From: DASQMT01 sp963835735
GTDB lineage: Bacteria; Actinomycetota; Thermoleophilia; Solirubrobacterales; Solirubrobacteraceae
Direction of reading: 5' to 3'
Length of the DNA stretch: 64,000 nt
NCBI GenBank assembly: GCA_963835735.1
Contig: CAWIGP010000004.1
Location: 116,479-180,478 of the forward strand
This document shows positions 11,158 to 20,273 of the stretch, piece by piece (position 1 is the first letter of the stretch; the number at the start of each line of letters is the position of its first letter). The notes beneath the pieces were generated by a model. It did no database searches. It had not been told where the DNA came from and saw only the letters and a list, made by a program, of their open reading frames with translations. A program made the translations under genes and the position numbers.

Positions 11158-12305
11158 TGCAGGTCCCGTTCGCGCGACCGCGCTTCTACGGCGGCGAGGC
11201 CGAGGCGCTCGCCGCAGGTGATCGAGTCCGGCTGGGTCTCGCAGGGCCCGCGCGTGCAGGCGTTCGAGGCGCGCCTTCGCCGAGCGCGTCGGCGCCGCGC
11301 GACGCGGTCGCCACCACGAACTGCACCACCGCGCTCCAGCTCGCGCTCTACGTCGCGGGCGTCGGCCCGGGCGACGAGGTGATCGTGCCGTCGCTGTCGT
11401 TCATCGCGACGGCCAACGCCGTCTGGCAGTGCGGCGCGACGCCGGTGTTCGCCGACGTCGACCCGCGCACCTACAACCTCGACCCGGTCGCCGCCGAGGC
11501 GCGCGATCACGCAGCGCACGAAGGCGATCATGCCGGTGCACCAGATCGGCCTGCCCGCCGACATGGACGCGTTCCTCGCGCTCGGCGCGCGAGCACGGCG
11601 TCGCGATCGTCGAGGACGCGGCGTGCGCGATCGGCGCCGAGCTACAAGGGCCGGCCGGATCGGCTCGCTCGGCCCGCTCGCCTGCTTCTCACTGCATCCC
11701 CGCAAGGTCATCACGACCGGCGAGGGCGGCATGATCACGACGAACGACGCCGGCGCTCGCCGACCGGCTGCGCAAGCTGCGCCAGCACGCGATGGACCTC
11801 TCGGACCTCGCGCGCCACAGCGCCACCGACGTCGTCTTCGAGACCTATCCGGAGCGCGGCTGGAACTGCCGCATGACCGACATGCAGGCGGCGCTCGGGC
11901 CTGTGCCAGCTCGAGGCGCTCGACGAGATCCTCGCCGAGCGGCGGCGCCAGGCCGAGCGCTACACCGCGGCGCTCGCGGAGCTGCCCGTACCTCGAGGTC
12001 CCGTACGAGCCCGACGACGCCGTCCGGACGTGGCAGTCCTACGCGGTGCGCGTGTCAGCCCGGCGTCCCGGTCGACCGCACCGAGCTGATGCGCCGGCTG
12101 CTGCGCGACGGCGTCGCGACGCGCCGCGGGTGATGGCGATCCACCACGAGGCCGCCTACGAGGGCGCCGACGTCCTGCTGCCCGCACACCGAGGCCGCAG
12201 CGCGCGAGGCGCTGATGCTGCCGCTGTTCCCGGGCCTCGAGGACGCCGCAGCAGGACTACGTCATCGACCGGCTGGCCGCCCACCTGGTGCGGCGGGCGG
12301 CCTGA
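11157..12305 (+). CDS. DegT/DnrJ/EryC1/StrS-family sugar aminotransferase (frameshifted)
   Basis: A PLP-dependent enzyme that transaminates a keto-sugar nucleotide. It begins MQVPFARPRFYGGEAEALA. The family blocks follow in order: ATTNCTTALQLALYVAGVGP, GDEVIVPSLSFIATANAVWQ, CGATPVFADVDPRTYNLDP, VEDAACAIG, and FSLHPRKVITTGEGGMITTN with the PLP lysine in HPRK. Near the end it reads ERGWNCRMTDMQAALG. The total of 1,149 nt (382 aa) is normal, but five or more indels switch frame, for example near 11225, 11515, 11590, 11755 and 11900. With the epimerase it probably makes an amino-deoxysugar for a surface glycan. Confidence 0.88.
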
Positions 12306-12310
12306 GCGCG

Positions 12311-13016
12311 ATGCGCGCGCACAGCATGGAAGCTGGCAGCGTCACCGCCGCGGAGATGCACCGTCGAGCGCGCCGATCGCGGTGTCCGGCGGTCGCGTGC
12401 CGCGCGCTCGACATCGTCGGTCGCCGCTGCTGCTGCTCATCGTCCTGGCGCCGCTGCTGGTGCTGATCGCGCTCGTCGATCCGGATCGACTCGCGCGGCT
12501 GGGTCGTGTTCCGCCAGCAGCGGCTCGGCCTGCGCCGCCGGCCGTTCACCGTCAACAAGTTCCGCACGATGGCGCGCCGACGCGGGCCACGAGACCCACC
12601 GCGCGTTCGTGCTGCGGCTGATCAACGGCGACGGCGAGGTCGAGCGACCGCCGAGCCGGCGTTCTTCAAGATGACCGAGGACGAGCGCATCACGCGCGTC
12701 GGGCGCTTCCTGCGCAGGTCCAGCCTCGACGAGCTGCCGCAGCTCTGGAACGTGCTGCGCGGCGACATGTCGCTGGTCGGGCCGCGCCCGCCGATCCCGT
12801 ACGAGGTCGAGCACTACCCCGACGCACTGGTTCGCCGCTTCGCGGTCAAGCCCGGCATGACCGGGCTGTGGCAGGTCAACGGCCGCTCCGAGCTGACGCT
12901 CGAGGAGATGATCGCGCTCGACGTCGAGTACGTCCGCCGCCGCTCGTTCTGGTTGAACGTCTGGATCCTGCTGCGCACCGTGCCCGCGGTGCTGCTCGCC
13001 CGCGGGTGCGGCATGA
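12311..13016 (+). CDS. Undecaprenyl-phosphate sugar-phosphotransferase, WcaJ/PglC type (frameshifted)
   Basis: It starts a lipid-linked glycan by moving a sugar-1-phosphate onto undecaprenyl phosphate in the membrane. There is one transmembrane segment (LLLLIVLAPLLVLIALV). The bacterial sugar transferase domain follows: VVFRQQRLGLRRRPFTVNKF with RTM, then EDERITRVGRFLRRSSLDEL with PQLWNVLRGDMSLVGPRPP. It ends with KPGMTGLWQVNGRSELT. The single-segment form without a long N-terminal membrane region is PglC-like in size (about 230 aa). Indels lie near 12370, 12430, 12580 and 12640. The stop probably overlaps the next start at 13013 as ATGA. Confidence 0.85.
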
Positions 13017-14323
13017 GCGCCGCGGCCGCGTCCTGTTCATCCGCGAGAACGCGCCGGTGCCCGTCGGACCGCCGCGTGCTGGAACGAGGCGCGCACGCTG
13101 CACGCCGCCGGCTGGGAGGTCGTGGTCGTGTGCGCCGCAGGGCGACGGCCGCCACGACGCGCCGTTCGAGCTGATCGAGGGGATCGAGATCCATCGCTTC
13201 CCGCTGCGCCCTGCGGCCGGCGGCCCGCTCGGCTACGCGCGCGAGTACGGCGCAGGCGATGTGGCGGATCCGCCGGCTCGTGCGCCGGCTCGGCCGCGAC
13301 GCGCCGCTTCGACGTCGTGCACGCGTGCAACCCGCCCGACTTCCTGCTGCTCGCCGCGCTGCGGCCTGCGCCGCCGGGGCGCCCGCTTCGTGTTCGACCA
13401 CCACGACCTGGTGCCCGAGCTGTACCGGTCGACGTTCGGCGGGCGGGCCGCTCCACCGCGTCGCGGTCGCGCTCGAGCGGATCGCCTTCCGGCTCGCCGA
13501 CGTCGTCGATCGCCACGAACGAGCTCCTACCGGCGGATCGCGCTCGAGCGCGGCCGCATCGCGGCCGGACGACGTGTTCGTCGTCCGCAACGGTCCCGAC
13601 CTCGAGCGCTTCCGCCCCACCGAGCCCGACCCCGCGCTGCGGCGCGGGCGCAAGCACCTGCTCGCCTACCTCGGGATCATGGGGCCGCAGGACGGCTCGA
13701 CCACGCGCTCGAGCGCGCTCGGCTGGCTCGGCGCGCGGCGCGACGACTGGCACGCGATGTTCATCGGCGAGGGCGACATGCTCGACGAGATGCGCGCGCT
13801 CGCGGAGCAGCTCGGGATCGCGCGAGCACGTCGAGTTCGCCGGCTGGCGCTACGACGACGACATCCGCGCGATCCTCTCGACCGCCGACGTGTGCCTGGC
13901 GCCGGATCCGCCGAGCCCGCTCAACGACGTCTCGACGATGATCAAGATCCCCGAGTACATGGCGATGGGCCGCGCGATCGTCTCCTACGACCTGACCGAG
14001 TCGCGCGTCTCCGCCGGGACGCCGCGGTGTACGCCGAGCCGGGCGACGTCGCCGGCTTCGCGGCGCTGCATCGACGAGCTGCTCGACGATCCCGAGCTGC
14101 GCGCGCGCATGGGCGAGCTGCGGGCGCGAGCGCGTCGAGCGCGAGCTGTCCTGGCAGCACTCCGAGCCGGCTGCTGCTCGCCGCCTACGAGCGCGCCCTG
14201 CGCGGCCGCGCGGCGGCCGCGCCCGCGGTCGAGGCCGTGCCGGCGTGCTACTCGACCGTGACGGTCTTGGCGAGGTTGCGTGGCTGGTCGACGTTCAGCC
14301 CGCGCAGCCGCGCGATCCGGTAG
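13013..14323 (+). CDS. GT-B glycosyltransferase, group 1/4 (frameshifted)
   Basis: Adds a sugar to the growing lipid-linked glycan. Pieces in three frames give, in order: RVLFIRENAPVPVDRRVWNE, DVVHACNPPDFLLLAALR, FVFDHHDLVPELYRSTFGG, VVRNGPDLERFRPTEP, EHVEFAGWRYDDDIRAILST and the donor-site block PDPPSPLNDVSTMIKIPEYM followed by AMGRAIVSYDL. That is the C-terminal E-x7-E-like region of family 4 enzymes. At least six indels are needed. The frame carrying LLLAAYERAL stops at 14323 and so runs about 75 nt past the end of glmS on the other strand. Since the ends are error-prone, the true stop may be nearer 14245. Confidence 0.82.
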
Positions 14324-16113
14324 GCCAGCAGCTGCAGCGGGATGACCGCCAGCAGCGGCTGGAGCATCCAGTCGGTCTCGGGCACCCAGAGAACCTCCTC
14401 CGCGTGCGCGGCGATGTCCGGGTTGCCCTCGGTGGCGACCGCGATCACGTGCGCTCCGCGGGCGCGGACCTCCTGCATGTTCGACACGACCTTCTCGAGC
14501 ACGGGCGAGTCGGTCGCCACGCACACGACCGGCGTCTGCTCGTCCAGCAGCGCGATCGGGCCGTGCTTCATCTCGCCCGCCGCGTACGCGTCGGTCGCGA
14601 TGTAGGAGATCTCCTTCAGCTTGAGCGCGCCCTCGAGCGCAACCGGAAGGCCGACGTGGCGGCCTAGGTAGAGGAAGAACTCCGCGTCGTGATGGGCCTG
14701 CGCGACGCGCTCGACCGCATCGTCCACCGACGCCAGCAGCTCCTCGATGCAATGTGGAATCCGCTTGAGCGCGACGACCAGCTCTGCGAGCCGCTCGGGC
14801 GCCACGGTGCCCCGGAGCTCCGCCATCCGCAGTCCGAGCAGGTACATCGCCGCGACCTGGGCGACGAACGTCTTCGTCGCCGCGACCCCGATCTCGAGGC
14901 CAGAGCGTGTGAACAGCACGCCGTCGGCGTCGCGCGTGGCCTGCGAGCCCATGCCGTTGGTGAGCGCGAGGACGTGCGCGCCGCGCTCGCGGGCCAGGCG
15001 CATCGCGGCCAGCGTGTCCGCGGTCTCGCCCGACTGCGAGATCCCGACGACGAGGTCGCCGGGCCCGATCACGGGATTGCGGTAGCGGTACTCGCTGGCG
15101 ATGTCCATCTCGACGCCGACGCGCGCCCACTCCTCGATCGCGTAGCGGCCGATCAGGCCGGCGTGGTAGGAGGTGCCGCAGGCGACGACGACGACCCGCC
15201 GGCACGTGCGCAGGAACTCGTCGTCGATCGCGCCGAGGTCGCCCAAGTCGACGCCGTCGCCGCGCGCCGTGCGGTCGGCGATCGTCTCGGCGACGGCCTC
15301 GGGCTGATCGTGGATCTCCTTGAGCATGAACGTCTCGTAGCCGCCCTTCTCGGCGGCCTCGGCGCTCCAGTCGACCTCGTCGACCGCGCGCTCGACGGGC
15401 GTGCCGTCGGCGCGCGTGAAGCGGACGTCGCCGGCGGTGACGACGACGATCTCGTCGTTCTCGATCAGCTGAACGCGGCGCGTGTGGGCGAGGAACGCGG
15501 GGATCGCGGAGCCGACGAACTGCTCGCCGTCGCCGCGACCGACGACCAGCGGGCATTCCTTCCGCGCCGCGACGATCACGCCCGGCTCGTCGGCGGCGAC
15601 CGCGACGAACGCGTAGTGACCGCGGAGGCGCGCGTACGCGCGGCGGACCGCCTCCTCGAGGCCGTGGCCGTCGAGGTGGCGCGAAACGAGGTGGGCGATC
15701 ACCTCGGCGTCGGTCTCGGACGTGAACACCGCACCGGAGTCGTACGCAGCTCGCGCTTGAGCTCCATGTAGTTCTCGACGATGCCGTTGACCACCACGTG
15801 AACGCGATCGGCGGTGTCGAAGTGCGGATGCGCGTTCTCCTCCGAGACGCGGCCGTGCGTCGCCCAGCGCGTGTGGCCGATCCCCGTCGTCGCCGGCGGC
15901 GCGAGCACCGCGACGCCGCCGTGCACCGTCGCGCTCCTCGACCGCGCTGCGGAGCTGCGCGAGGTTGCCGACGGCGCGGACCGACTCGAGCCCGTCAGCG
16001 CCCTGGACGCTTATGCCTGCGGAGTCGTAGCCGCGGTACTCGAGCTTCTCCAGCCCCGCCAGGATGATCTCCTGGACCGGGCGGTTCCCCACGTAGCCGA
16101 CGATCCCGCACAT
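14248..16113 (-). CDS. glmS: Glutamine--fructose-6-phosphate aminotransferase (two compensating frameshifts)
   Basis: Makes glucosamine-6-phosphate from fructose-6-phosphate and glutamine, the first step to UDP-GlcNAc. The ATG at 16111-16113 has GGAGG nine bases upstream. Residues MCGIVGYVGNRPVQEIILAG carry the Cys2 nucleophile. The two SIS sugar-isomerase domains include VVVACGTSYHAGLIGRYAIE and VVGISQSGETADTLAAMRLA, and the C-terminus is QPRNLAKTVTVE as in all GlmS. The total of 1,866 nt (621 aa) is normal. Between about 15925 and 15745 the reading frame shifts (the stretch with GHTRWATHGRVSEENAHPHF is in another frame) and then returns. An essential enzyme would not tolerate this, so sequence errors are the likely cause. 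Confidence 0.95.
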   Translation of the reverse strand: MCGIVGYVGNRPVQEIILAGLEKLEYRGYDSAGISVQGADGLESVRAVGNLAQLRSAVEERDGARRRRGARAAGDDGDRPHALGDARPRLGGERASALRHRRSRSRGGQRHRRELHGAQARAAYDSGAVFTSETDAEVIAHLVSRHLDGHGLEEAVRRAYARLRGHYAFVAVAADEPGVIVAARKECPLVVGRGDGEQFVGSAIPAFLAHTRRVQLIENDEIVVVTAGDVRFTRADGTPVERAVDEVDWSAEAAEKGGYETFMLKEIHDQPEAVAETIADRTARGDGVDLGDLGAIDDEFLRTCRRVVVVACGTSYHAGLIGRYAIEEWARVGVEMDIASEYRYRNPVIGPGDLVVGISQSGETADTLAAMRLARERGAHVLALTNGMGSQATRDADGVLFTRSGLEIGVAATKTFVAQVAAMYLLGLRMAELRGTVAPERLAELVVALKRIPHCIEELLASVDDAVERVAQAHHDAEFFLYLGRHVGLPVALEGALKLKEISYIATDAYAAGEMKHGPIALLDEQTPVVCVATDSPVLEKVVSNMQEVRARGAHVIAVATEGNPDIAAHAEEVLWVPETDWMLQPLLAVIPLQLLAYRIARLRGLNVDQPRNLAKTVTVE

Positions 16114-16181
16114 AGTTGGTGCCTCCAGCAAGAATGGACGGGGGCCGCCGGTAACAGCGGCCCCACGTACGCGACATTCTA
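16114..16181 (-). promoter_or_regulatory. glmS 5' leader: possible -10 box and strong hairpin
   Basis: Read on the minus strand, TAGAAT (16176-16181) could serve as a -10 element. Downstream, GGGGCCGC, an 8-nt loop and GCGGCCCC (16141-16164) make a perfect 8-bp stem. Then comes the Shine-Dalgarno sequence GGAGG (16123-16127). This suggests glmS can be transcribed separately from glmM with a structured leader. No T-run follows the stem, so it is not a standard terminator. Confidence 0.45.
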
Positions 16182-16235
16182 GAGCCGGCGCCCGTTGCCT
16201 GCCTGGACTCTGGACGAACGGACAGGCGGTTCGGC

Positions 16236-17554
16236 TCAGCCGCCGGCGATCTCCACCGCCGCCACCAGGCGACCGCACACGGCGTCGGCCTCGTCGGCCG
16301 TCGGCGCCTCGACCATCACCCGCACGAGCGGCTCGGTCCCGCTCGCGCGTACGAGCACCCGGCCGCGGCCGGACAGCCCCTCGTGCTCGCGGGCGACCTC
16401 GTCGGCGGTCGCTGCGACGGCCGCGTCGAGCGCAGCCCGGTCCGCCAGGCGCACGTTGACCAGCCGCTGCGGCAGCTTCTCCATCGCGTGCCGATCGGAC
16501 AAGTCGCCGCCCTCGAGCGACTCGATCGTGAGCAAGGCTGCCGCGATCCCGTCCCCGGACGGGACGAAGCCGGTCTCGATGATGTGGCCCGACTGCTCGC
16601 CGCCGAGCGCCCAGCCGCGTTCGCGCAGCGCTTCGAGCACGTAGCGGTCGCCGACCGGGGTGGTGGCGACCTCGACGCCGGCCGCCTCCATCGCCGTGTG
16701 GAAGCCGTAGTTGGTCATCACGGTGACCGCGACGCCGCCGCCGGCGAGCCGGTCGCCCTTGCGCAGGTGAAGTGCGGCGAGCGCGATCAGCTCGTCGCCG
16801 TCGACCACGACGCCGTGCCGGTCGACCGCCAGCACGCGGTCGCCGTCGCCGTCGAACGCGAAGCCGGCGTCGTGCCCGCCCGCGCGCACGTGCTCGGCGA
16901 GCACGTCGACGTGCGTCGAGCCGCAGCCGGCGTTGATGTTGCGTCCGTCGGGTGTGTCGCCGAGCACGTCGACGTCGGCGCCGAGGCGACGGAAGATCTC
17001 CGGCGCGGCGCGATAGGTCGCGCCGTTGGCGCAGTCGAGCGCGATCCGGTGGCCGGTCAGGTCGAGCGCGTCGAAGCGCTCGTGCAAGCGCGCGCAGGTA
17101 GTCCTCGAGCGCGCCCTGCAGCGTGCGCACGCGTCCGATCGCCCCGTTGCCAGGCGCGGAGATCGAGCGAACGCTCGATCTCCAGCTCGACCTCGTCGGA
17201 CAGCTTGTAGCCGTCGCCGCCGAAGAACTTGATGCCGTTGTCGCGGTACGGGTTGTGCGAGGCGCTGAGCACGACGCCGAGATCGAACCCGTAGCGCCCC
17301 ATGAGAAGCGGAGCGCCGGGGGTCGGGAGCACGCCGCCGAGCAGCGCCTCACCGCCCGCGGCCGCGATGCCGGCGGCGACCGCGGCCTCGAGCATCTCGC
17401 CGGACTCGCGCGTGTCGCGGATGACCAGCACGCTCGGCGCGGCGACCTCGACGCGCTGCGTGGCGGCGCGGGCGAGCGCCAGGGACAGCTCGGCGGTCAG
17501 GAACTCCCCTGCGACCCCCCGAACACCGTCGGTGCCGAAGAGCTGACGGGCCAA
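16236..17554 (-). CDS. glmM: Phosphoglucosamine mutase (frameshifted)
   Basis: Converts glucosamine-6-phosphate to glucosamine-1-phosphate. The start MARQLFGTDGVRGVAGEF is the GlmM signature. The active serine lies in VVLSASHNPYRDNGIKFFGG, the metal-binding loop is FAFDGDGDR, the sugar-binding loop is GGEQSGHII, and the phosphate loop is VRASGTEPLVRVM. The region 17165-17090 is in another frame (GAIGRVRTLQGALEDYLRAL); the total of 1,319 nt is one base short of a multiple of three, so a net indel remains. It lies 4 nt downstream of rpsI, in a run rplM-rpsI-glmM-glmS that is conserved in many actinobacteria. Confidence 0.95.
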
Positions 17555-17558
17555 GCCG

Positions 17559-18332
17559 CTAGCGCTTCGAGAACTGCGGCCGCTTGCGGGCCTTCTTCAG
17601 CCCGGCCTTCTTGCGCTCCTTCACGCGCGCGTCGCGCGTGAGGAAGCCGCGGCGCTTGAGCTCGGAGCGGAGGTTCGGGTCGGCGTCGACCAGCGCCTTC
17701 GAGATGGCGTGGCGCAACGCGCCGGCCTGGGCCGCCACACCGCCGCCGTGCATCGCGGCGACGACGTCGATCTTCTCCTCCAGCCCGACGGTCTCGAGCG
17801 CGGTGCGGATCGTGCGCTGCAGCGCGGGGCGCGGGAAGAAGACGTCGAGCGTGCGGCCGTTGATCTCGTAGTTGCCGGTGCCCGGCTTGAGGATCACGCG
17901 CGCGACCGCCGTCTTGCGCTTGCCGGTCGCGGTGTAGCGGGCGCCGGCGGCGAGGTCGATCGCCGCGTCGGCGATGGGCTGGGCGAGCTCCTCCTCGGCC
18001 GAGTCGGCGTCGGCGTCGCCGTAGATGTCCTCCTCGTCCTCGCGGAGGGCCTCGTCGCCCTCGCTGACGATGTCGACCTCGAGGTCCATGCCGGGGATCT
18101 CCGGCTTGACGCGCGGGGTCGCCTCGACGAACTCCTCTTCCTCGTCGGCCGGCTCGATCTCGACGACGTCGGCCTCGATGACGGGCTCCGCCGCGATCGC
18201 CTCGGCCACCTCCTTCTCCTGCTGGACCTCGTCGGGTGTCTCCGCAGCGCTCAGCTGCTCGTCCAGCGCGTCGAGCGTCTCATCAGCCGCGCGCGGCTCC
18301 TCTTCCGGCGTGTCCGGCGTCTCGTCCGTCAT
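17559..18332 (-). CDS. rpsI: 30S ribosomal protein S9 with long acidic N-terminal extension
   Basis: A small-subunit ribosomal protein whose C-terminal tail reaches the P-site. The canonical domain occupies residues ~131-257: ARYTATGKRKTAVARVILKP, INGRTLDVFFPRPALQ, HGGGVAAQAGALRHAISKAL and the tail KKARKRPQFSKR. The preceding ~130 residues are extra and strongly acidic, with runs such as EIEPADEEEEFVEA and REDEEDIYGDADADSAEEEL. Bacterial S9 is normally about 130 aa, and actinobacterial forms known to me add only 20-50 residues. The start is secure: ATGA overlap (18329-18332) with the rplM stop. The extension is in frame, and no internal start with a strong ribosome site is evident. Confidence 0.95.
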   Translation of the reverse strand: MTDETPDTPEEEPRAADETLDALDEQLSAAETPDEVQQEKEVAEAIAAEPVIEADVVEIEPADEEEEFVEATPRVKPEIPGMDLEVDIVSEGDEALREDEEDIYGDADADSAEEELAQPIADAAIDLAAGARYTATGKRKTAVARVILKPGTGNYEINGRTLDVFFPRPALQRTIRTALETVGLEEKIDVVAAMHGGGVAAQAGALRHAISKALVDADPNLRSELKRRGFLTRDARVKERKKAGLKKARKRPQFSKR

Positions 18333-18766
18333 CGCGTGGTGATCTCCAGCTTCTGGGGCTTCTGCGCCTCGTGCGGGTGCTCCGGCCCGGCGTAGACCTT
18401 GAGCTTTGTCAACTGCTTACGGGCCAGGCGGTTCTTCGGGAGCATGCCGCGCACCGCGAGGCGGATGACCTCCTCCGGCCGGCGCTCGAGCATGTCGTTG
18501 AGCGTCCGCTTCTTCAGCCCGCCGGGGTAGCCCGAGTGGCGGTAGTACATCTTCTCGTGCAGCTTCGCGCCGGTCACGGAGATCTTCTCCGCGTTCACGA
18601 CCACGACGAAGTCGCCGACGTCGACGTGCGGCGTGTAGGTGGGCTTGCGCTTGCCGCGCAGCGCGTCCGCGATCTGCGTGGCGAGCCGGCCGAGGGTCTG
18701 GCCCTCCGCGTCGACGAGCAGCCAGTTGCGCTCGCGGTCCTGTGGGGTGGCGACGTACGTCTTCAT
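18329..18766 (-). CDS. rplM: 50S ribosomal protein L13
   Basis: An early-assembling large-subunit protein of 145 residues, the usual length. Family blocks: RNWLLVDAEGQTLGRLATQI, RGKRKPTYTPHVDVGDFVVV, NAEKISVTGAK, KMYYRHSGYPGGLKKRTLND and AVRGMLPKNRLARKQLTKLK. It heads the rplM-rpsI-glmM-glmS group. The upstream 238 bp are shared with the divergent M23 peptidase and its riboswitch. Confidence 0.98.
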   Translation of the reverse strand: MKTYVATPQDRERNWLLVDAEGQTLGRLATQIADALRGKRKPTYTPHVDVGDFVVVVNAEKISVTGAKLHEKMYYRHSGYPGGLKKRTLNDMLERRPEEVIRLAVRGMLPKNRLARKQLTKLKVYAGPEHPHEAQKPQKLEITTR

Positions 18767-18825
18767 GGCATGGAAGTGGCCGCGCGGGGTGCGCGGCGGC
18801 GGCGCAGCATGATAGCGGGGCTCGA

Positions 18826-18843
18826 CCAGTCGGTTCCGACTGG
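18826..18843. promoter_or_regulatory. 18-bp palindrome in rplM / M23 divergent promoter region
   Basis: CCAGTCGG TT CCGACTGG is a perfect palindrome. On the plus strand it ends 8 bp before TATACT (18852-18857), a good -10 box for the riboswitch transcript. On the minus strand it ends 11 bp before TATCAT (18809-18814), a possible -10 box for rplM. It overlaps where both -35 regions would lie, so a dimeric regulator bound here could affect both units. The identity of any such regulator is unknown. Confidence 0.45.
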
Positions 18844-18865
18844 AGGGTGCATATACTCCCGCGCT

Positions 18866-18992
18866 TCATAACGCCAGCCGAGTCCGTCCTGGGGAGGACG
18901 GAGCGGGGGATCCGAGTCACGGGGGCGAATCCAGGCACTGCCGCCTGGTAGCGCGTGTTGCGCGAGCCCGTCAGCTAACCCCGTAGGCCGAC
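18866..18992 (+). promoter_or_regulatory. c-di-AMP riboswitch (ydaO/yuaA class)
   Basis: The leader contains the conserved blocks of the ydaO-yuaA RNA in order: GCCAGCCGAGTCC, a variable hairpin (GTCCTGGGGAGGAC), CGGGGGATCCGAGTC, GGGGGCGAATCC, a second variable hairpin (CAGGCACTGCCGCCTG) and the 3' block GTCAGCTAACCCCGTAGGC. The class binds cyclic di-AMP and usually switches off cell-wall hydrolase and ion-transport genes in actinobacteria. The aptamer ends about 12 nt before the start codon of the M23 gene and abuts its ribosome site GAGGAGGA, so control could act at translation or by premature termination. Confidence 0.92.
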
Positions 18993-19004
18993 GAGGAGGA
19001 ACGC

Positions 19005-20255
19005 ATGCCGCTTCGCGCGGTCGTCCGGCTGTGCCGGGGAACTGAATATGTGGTGGGCAAGGTCGTGGTCCTCGCGCTCGTCGCGTTCGGCCTCGCCGCC
19101 GGCACCGCCACCGCGCAGGCGCCCAGCGGCGGCACCGCGCCGACCGCACGTGCGCCGCTCGGGCCTCCGCCGACCGCCAACCTGTACGGGCGCCCGGCAC
19201 CGCTGATCAAGCGCGTCGCCTGTCGCACCGAGTGCGCCTCGGCGGCCGCTGCGCGACCCGGGTCGCTCGTCCGCGCGACGGGACGCAACCTCAAGGCCGT
19301 CGACGAGGTGATCTTCCTCGGCGGCGACGGCGACGGCGCCGACGACGCATCGGTCGCGCCGCGCAGCGCCCGCGGCCGCGCGCTCGTCGCCCGCGTGCCG
19401 CGCACGGCGGCGACCGGGCGGCTCGCCGTGGCGCTCCGCGACGGCACCCGCTCGCCCGCGACCCCGTTGCCGCTGACCGTCGAGCCTGCGCCGGCCGTCC
19501 TGCCGGCGGGTGTGATCGATGCGGAGGCGCAGGGCCGGAAGGTGTTCTTCGGCGCGCAGCGGCCGGCGGAGCTCGCCTACGTCGTCGGCGGAACGGAGCC
19601 GGCGAGCGTGTTCGTGGAGCTGATCCGCGGAACCGCCGGCGCCGCGATCGCACAGTGGTCTCCGGGCGTGGTCCAGCCCGGCGTCCCACAGACGATCCGC
19701 TGGGACGGCACCGCCGCGGGCGTCGTCCAGCGCGACGGCGTGTACCAGTTCCGCGTCACGGCCACCGTCGCCTCGGGAACGCGAGCGGTGTCGAGCCAGG
19801 CCCCGATCGATCGCGAGGCGCCCACCGCATTCAGGTTCCTCGGCTATCGCTTCCCGATCCAGGGCGCGCACGACTACGGCGGCTTCGGCGCGGGCTTCGG
19901 CGGCGGCCGCGGACACCAGGGTCACGACGTGTTCGCCGCCTGCGGCACGCCGGTCGTCGCGGCGCGCGGCGGGACGGTCCAGTTCAAGGAGTACCACTCG
20001 CGCGCGGGCCACTACATCGTGATCGACGGTGAGCGCACCGGCACCGACTTTGCCTACATGCATCTGCGCGAGGCCGCGCTGGTGGACAAGGGCGACAAGG
20101 TCACGACCGGCCAGCCGCTCGGCTTCGTCGGCGACACCGGTCAGGCCAGCGAGTGCCACCTGCACTTCGAGGAGTGGACGGCGCCCGGCTGGTACAGCGG
20201 CGGCAGCGCCTTCGACCCGCTGCCGGACCTGAAGGCCTGGGACGCGCAGTCCTGA
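19005..20255 (+). CDS. Secreted M23-family metallopeptidase (cell-wall hydrolase)
   Basis: A peptidoglycan endopeptidase of 416 residues. It has an N-terminal signal segment (VVLALVAFGLAAGTATAQA), an IPT/TIG-like domain (VKATGRNLKAVDEVIF-type start, about residues 70-165), then an Ig-like domain similar to FlgD repeats (RWDGTAAGVVQRDGVYQFRV, residues 205-265). The C-terminal lysostaphin-type domain has zinc ligands H304/D308 in GHQGHD and H385/H387 in CHLHF; all catalytic positions are present. AGGAGGA lies just upstream. Control by the c-di-AMP riboswitch fits the known link between this messenger and wall turnover. Confidence 0.93.
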   Translation: MPLRAVVRLCRGTEYVVGKVVVLALVAFGLAAGTATAQAPSGGTAPTARAPLGPPPTANLYGRPAPLIKRVACRTECASAAAARPGSLVRATGRNLKAVDEVIFLGGDGDGADDASVAPRSARGRALVARVPRTAATGRLAVALRDGTRSPATPLPLTVEPAPAVLPAGVIDAEAQGRKVFFGAQRPAELAYVVGGTEPASVFVELIRGTAGAAIAQWSPGVVQPGVPQTIRWDGTAAGVVQRDGVYQFRVTATVASGTRAVSSQAPIDREAPTAFRFLGYRFPIQGAHDYGGFGAGFGGGRGHQGHDVFAACGTPVVAARGGTVQFKEYHSRAGHYIVIDGERTGTDFAYMHLREAALVDKGDKVTTGQPLGFVGDTGQASECHLHFEEWTAPGWYSGGSAFDPLPDLKAWDAQS

Positions 20256-20273
20256 GTGCCGAGCCGCTCCGGC

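Noticed and set aside
14248..17352. A 1,034-codon minus-strand open frame spanning glmS and glmM
   Set aside because: It is an artefact of GC-rich codon bias and frameshifts. It reads through glmM in the wrong frame before entering glmS; the conserved GlmM and GlmS motifs define two genes with their own starts.
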